Shown here in pieces: positions 11,606 to 12,434 of a stretch of 12,434 nucleotides of DNA; the stretch's first letter is position 1, and each line of letters starts with the position of its first letter. The notes under the pieces are model-generated. The model was not told the origin of the DNA, made no database searches, and saw only the letters and a program-made list of their open reading frames with translations. Origin of the DNA: an uncultured Peptococcaceae bacterium (GTDB lineage Bacteria; Bacillota; Peptococcia; Peptococcales; Peptococcaceae); contig CAMFFG010000008.1 in assembly GCA_945949655.1 (NCBI GenBank), positions 1 through 12,434 on the forward strand. Reading direction: 5' to 3'. Both the position numbers and the translations under genes were made by a program.

Positions 11606-12434
11606 TTATTTGAAAATTAAAGCGTTGCTAATCTCTTTGGATGGTGCAGGAAGAGATGCATCGGGCACATAAAGACCGGATGAGGAACCGCTATCCATGC
11701 AGATGGCCTGCACAGCACCTAACTGAGACATCACGGAAGCCAGTTGGTTCAGCGTGCATTTTATGCCGCCCACCAGCAGAATATCACCGTCTTTTGTGAC
11801 ACCGACTGCACTGCGGGCCACAGTCATGGTGAATCCGGCAGAATCGGTAAAGCCTTCTTTTTCCGGGTTGACCACATTGTTGCCGTCTTTCAGCAACAGG
11901 GGACCAGCGCCTATGGCAGTCCGCACATTGGACCAGTCAACTTTCTGGCCGGCGCTATTCACATAGGAAACTGTATAGGAAACCTTGGTGCCTTTGGCCA
12001 ATTGCTGTGCCGCTGCGGCTTTATCACCGGTGAACAGAAGCACATAGCCGTTACTGGGGATATCCACCGCCTTTTTGCTGCTGATGGCACTGATGGTGCC
12101 GTTCTGAACCACAACAGAAGTGCCAAAGGCACAATTGGTGTTGGTGCCGTAAGCCGTTGTGTACAGCACAACACTGTTACCGCTTGCAGATGGCGCGTGA
12201 CTCATCAGCGAAACGGTGTAGCTGTTACTGCCGATGGTAGCCATGATGGCACTGCGCACGATATCCATTTTGATACCGCCGCTGGTGGTAAAGGCGATGG
12301 TGCTGCCGGTATGTTCGGAGTGGATCAGTTTGCCGTTTTTGATCAGCAATCCATAGGGATCCTGCGATTTGGAACTGTCATAGCTCTGAAAATAACTGCC
12401 GTTGATAGCGGCTTTGGCGGAAGAACGTTTAGCC
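11606..12434 (-). CDS. Phosphodiester glycosidase (NAGPA) domain protein, 5' end outside window
   Basis: This is the C-terminal part of a secreted or surface protein with a phosphodiester glycosidase domain, related to the mammalian enzyme that uncovers mannose 6-phosphate; bacterial members are linked to cell-envelope glycans. The frame is open to the right edge (276 codons), and residues before the first possible start still match the family (AINGSYFQSYD, then DPYGLLIKNGKLI), so the true start lies outside. Family blocks in order are the AINGSYF start, a long beta-rich middle, VRTAIGAGPLLL, AVGVTKDGDILLVGG and the active-site region ICMDSGSSSGLYVP (DNA about 11663-11704). In many relatives that motif is Asp-Gly-Gly-Gly-Ser; here Asp-Ser-Gly-Ser-Ser. 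An N-terminal signal peptide or cell-wall repeats may be encoded beyond the edge. Serine and threonine are frequent, consistent with export. Confidence 0.88.
   Translation of the reverse strand, partial: AKRSSAKAAINGSYFQSYDSSKSQDPYGLLIKNGKLIHSEHTGSTIAFTTSGGIKMDIVRSAIMATIGSNSYTVSLMSHAPSASGNSVVLYTTAYGTNTNCAFGTSVVVQNGTISAISSKKAVDIPSNGYVLLFTGDKAAAAQQLAKGTKVSYTVSYVNSAGQKVDWSNVRTAIGAGPLLLKDGNNVVNPEKEGFTDSAGFTMTVARSAVGVTKDGDILLVGGIKCTLNQLASVMSQLGAVQAICMDSGSSSGLYVPDASLPAPSKEISNALIFK

Overview
The window looks like a chromosomal segment of an anaerobic Bacillota bacterium. The evidence is the yvcK-whiA pair, strong Shine-Dalgarno sequences (AGGAGG), sigma-A type promoters with TGn extensions, and Feo ferrous-iron uptake with a small FeoB-associated cysteine-rich protein. 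A gut member of the Negativicutes or a related class is my guess; nothing here fixes the taxon. No tRNA, rRNA, CRISPR array, insertion sequence or phage gene is visible.

Layout. (1) 1-2106: the end of yvcK (5' end outside the window), whiA and a small DUF3139-like membrane protein form one rightward operon that ends in a hairpin terminator. (2) 2198-2704: a lone gene fusing an XRE-type helix-turn-helix to a zinc ribbon, with its own terminator. (3) 2893-7955: two tandem feoA-feoB cassettes. Cassette 1 is feoA, feoB and an intact cysteine-rich protein gene. Cassette 2 is feoA2 and feoB2, followed by what looks like a deleted remnant of the cysteine-rich gene and a strong terminator. Each cassette has its own good promoter, and within each feoA and feoB overlap by ATGA. 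(4) 7956-10480: an SLC13/DASS-like permease and an amidohydrolase-fold protein form a probable two-gene operon. A 15-bp palindrome sits just upstream of its likely promoter. (5) 10485-11492: a LysR-type regulator, convergent with that operon and sharing a bidirectional terminator with it. (6) 11550-12434: a leftward phosphodiester glycosidase (NAGPA) domain protein, cut by the right edge.

How the parts may work together. The Feo block imports Fe2+: FeoB is the GTPase-coupled membrane channel, FeoA its cytosolic SH3-like partner. FeoB2 is not a plain backup. Its overall similarity to FeoB1 is high (about 80% over the first 290 residues by hand count). However, the P-loop Asn used in FeoB GTP hydrolysis is Ser, the switch I core Pro-Gly-Val is Leu-Asp-Lys, and one residue is missing from the Arg-Ala-Gly-Thr motif of the membrane domain. 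This suggests a paralogue with altered nucleotide switching, or one losing function while its reading frame is kept. The permease and hydrolase probably form a small-molecule uptake and processing unit controlled by the LysR protein. The hydrolase lacks most of the metal ligands of its superfamily and the permease lacks the usual Ser-Asn-Thr motifs, so its chemistry may be unusual. These two places, feoB2 and the permease/hydrolase/LysR unit, are the parts of the window most worth following up.
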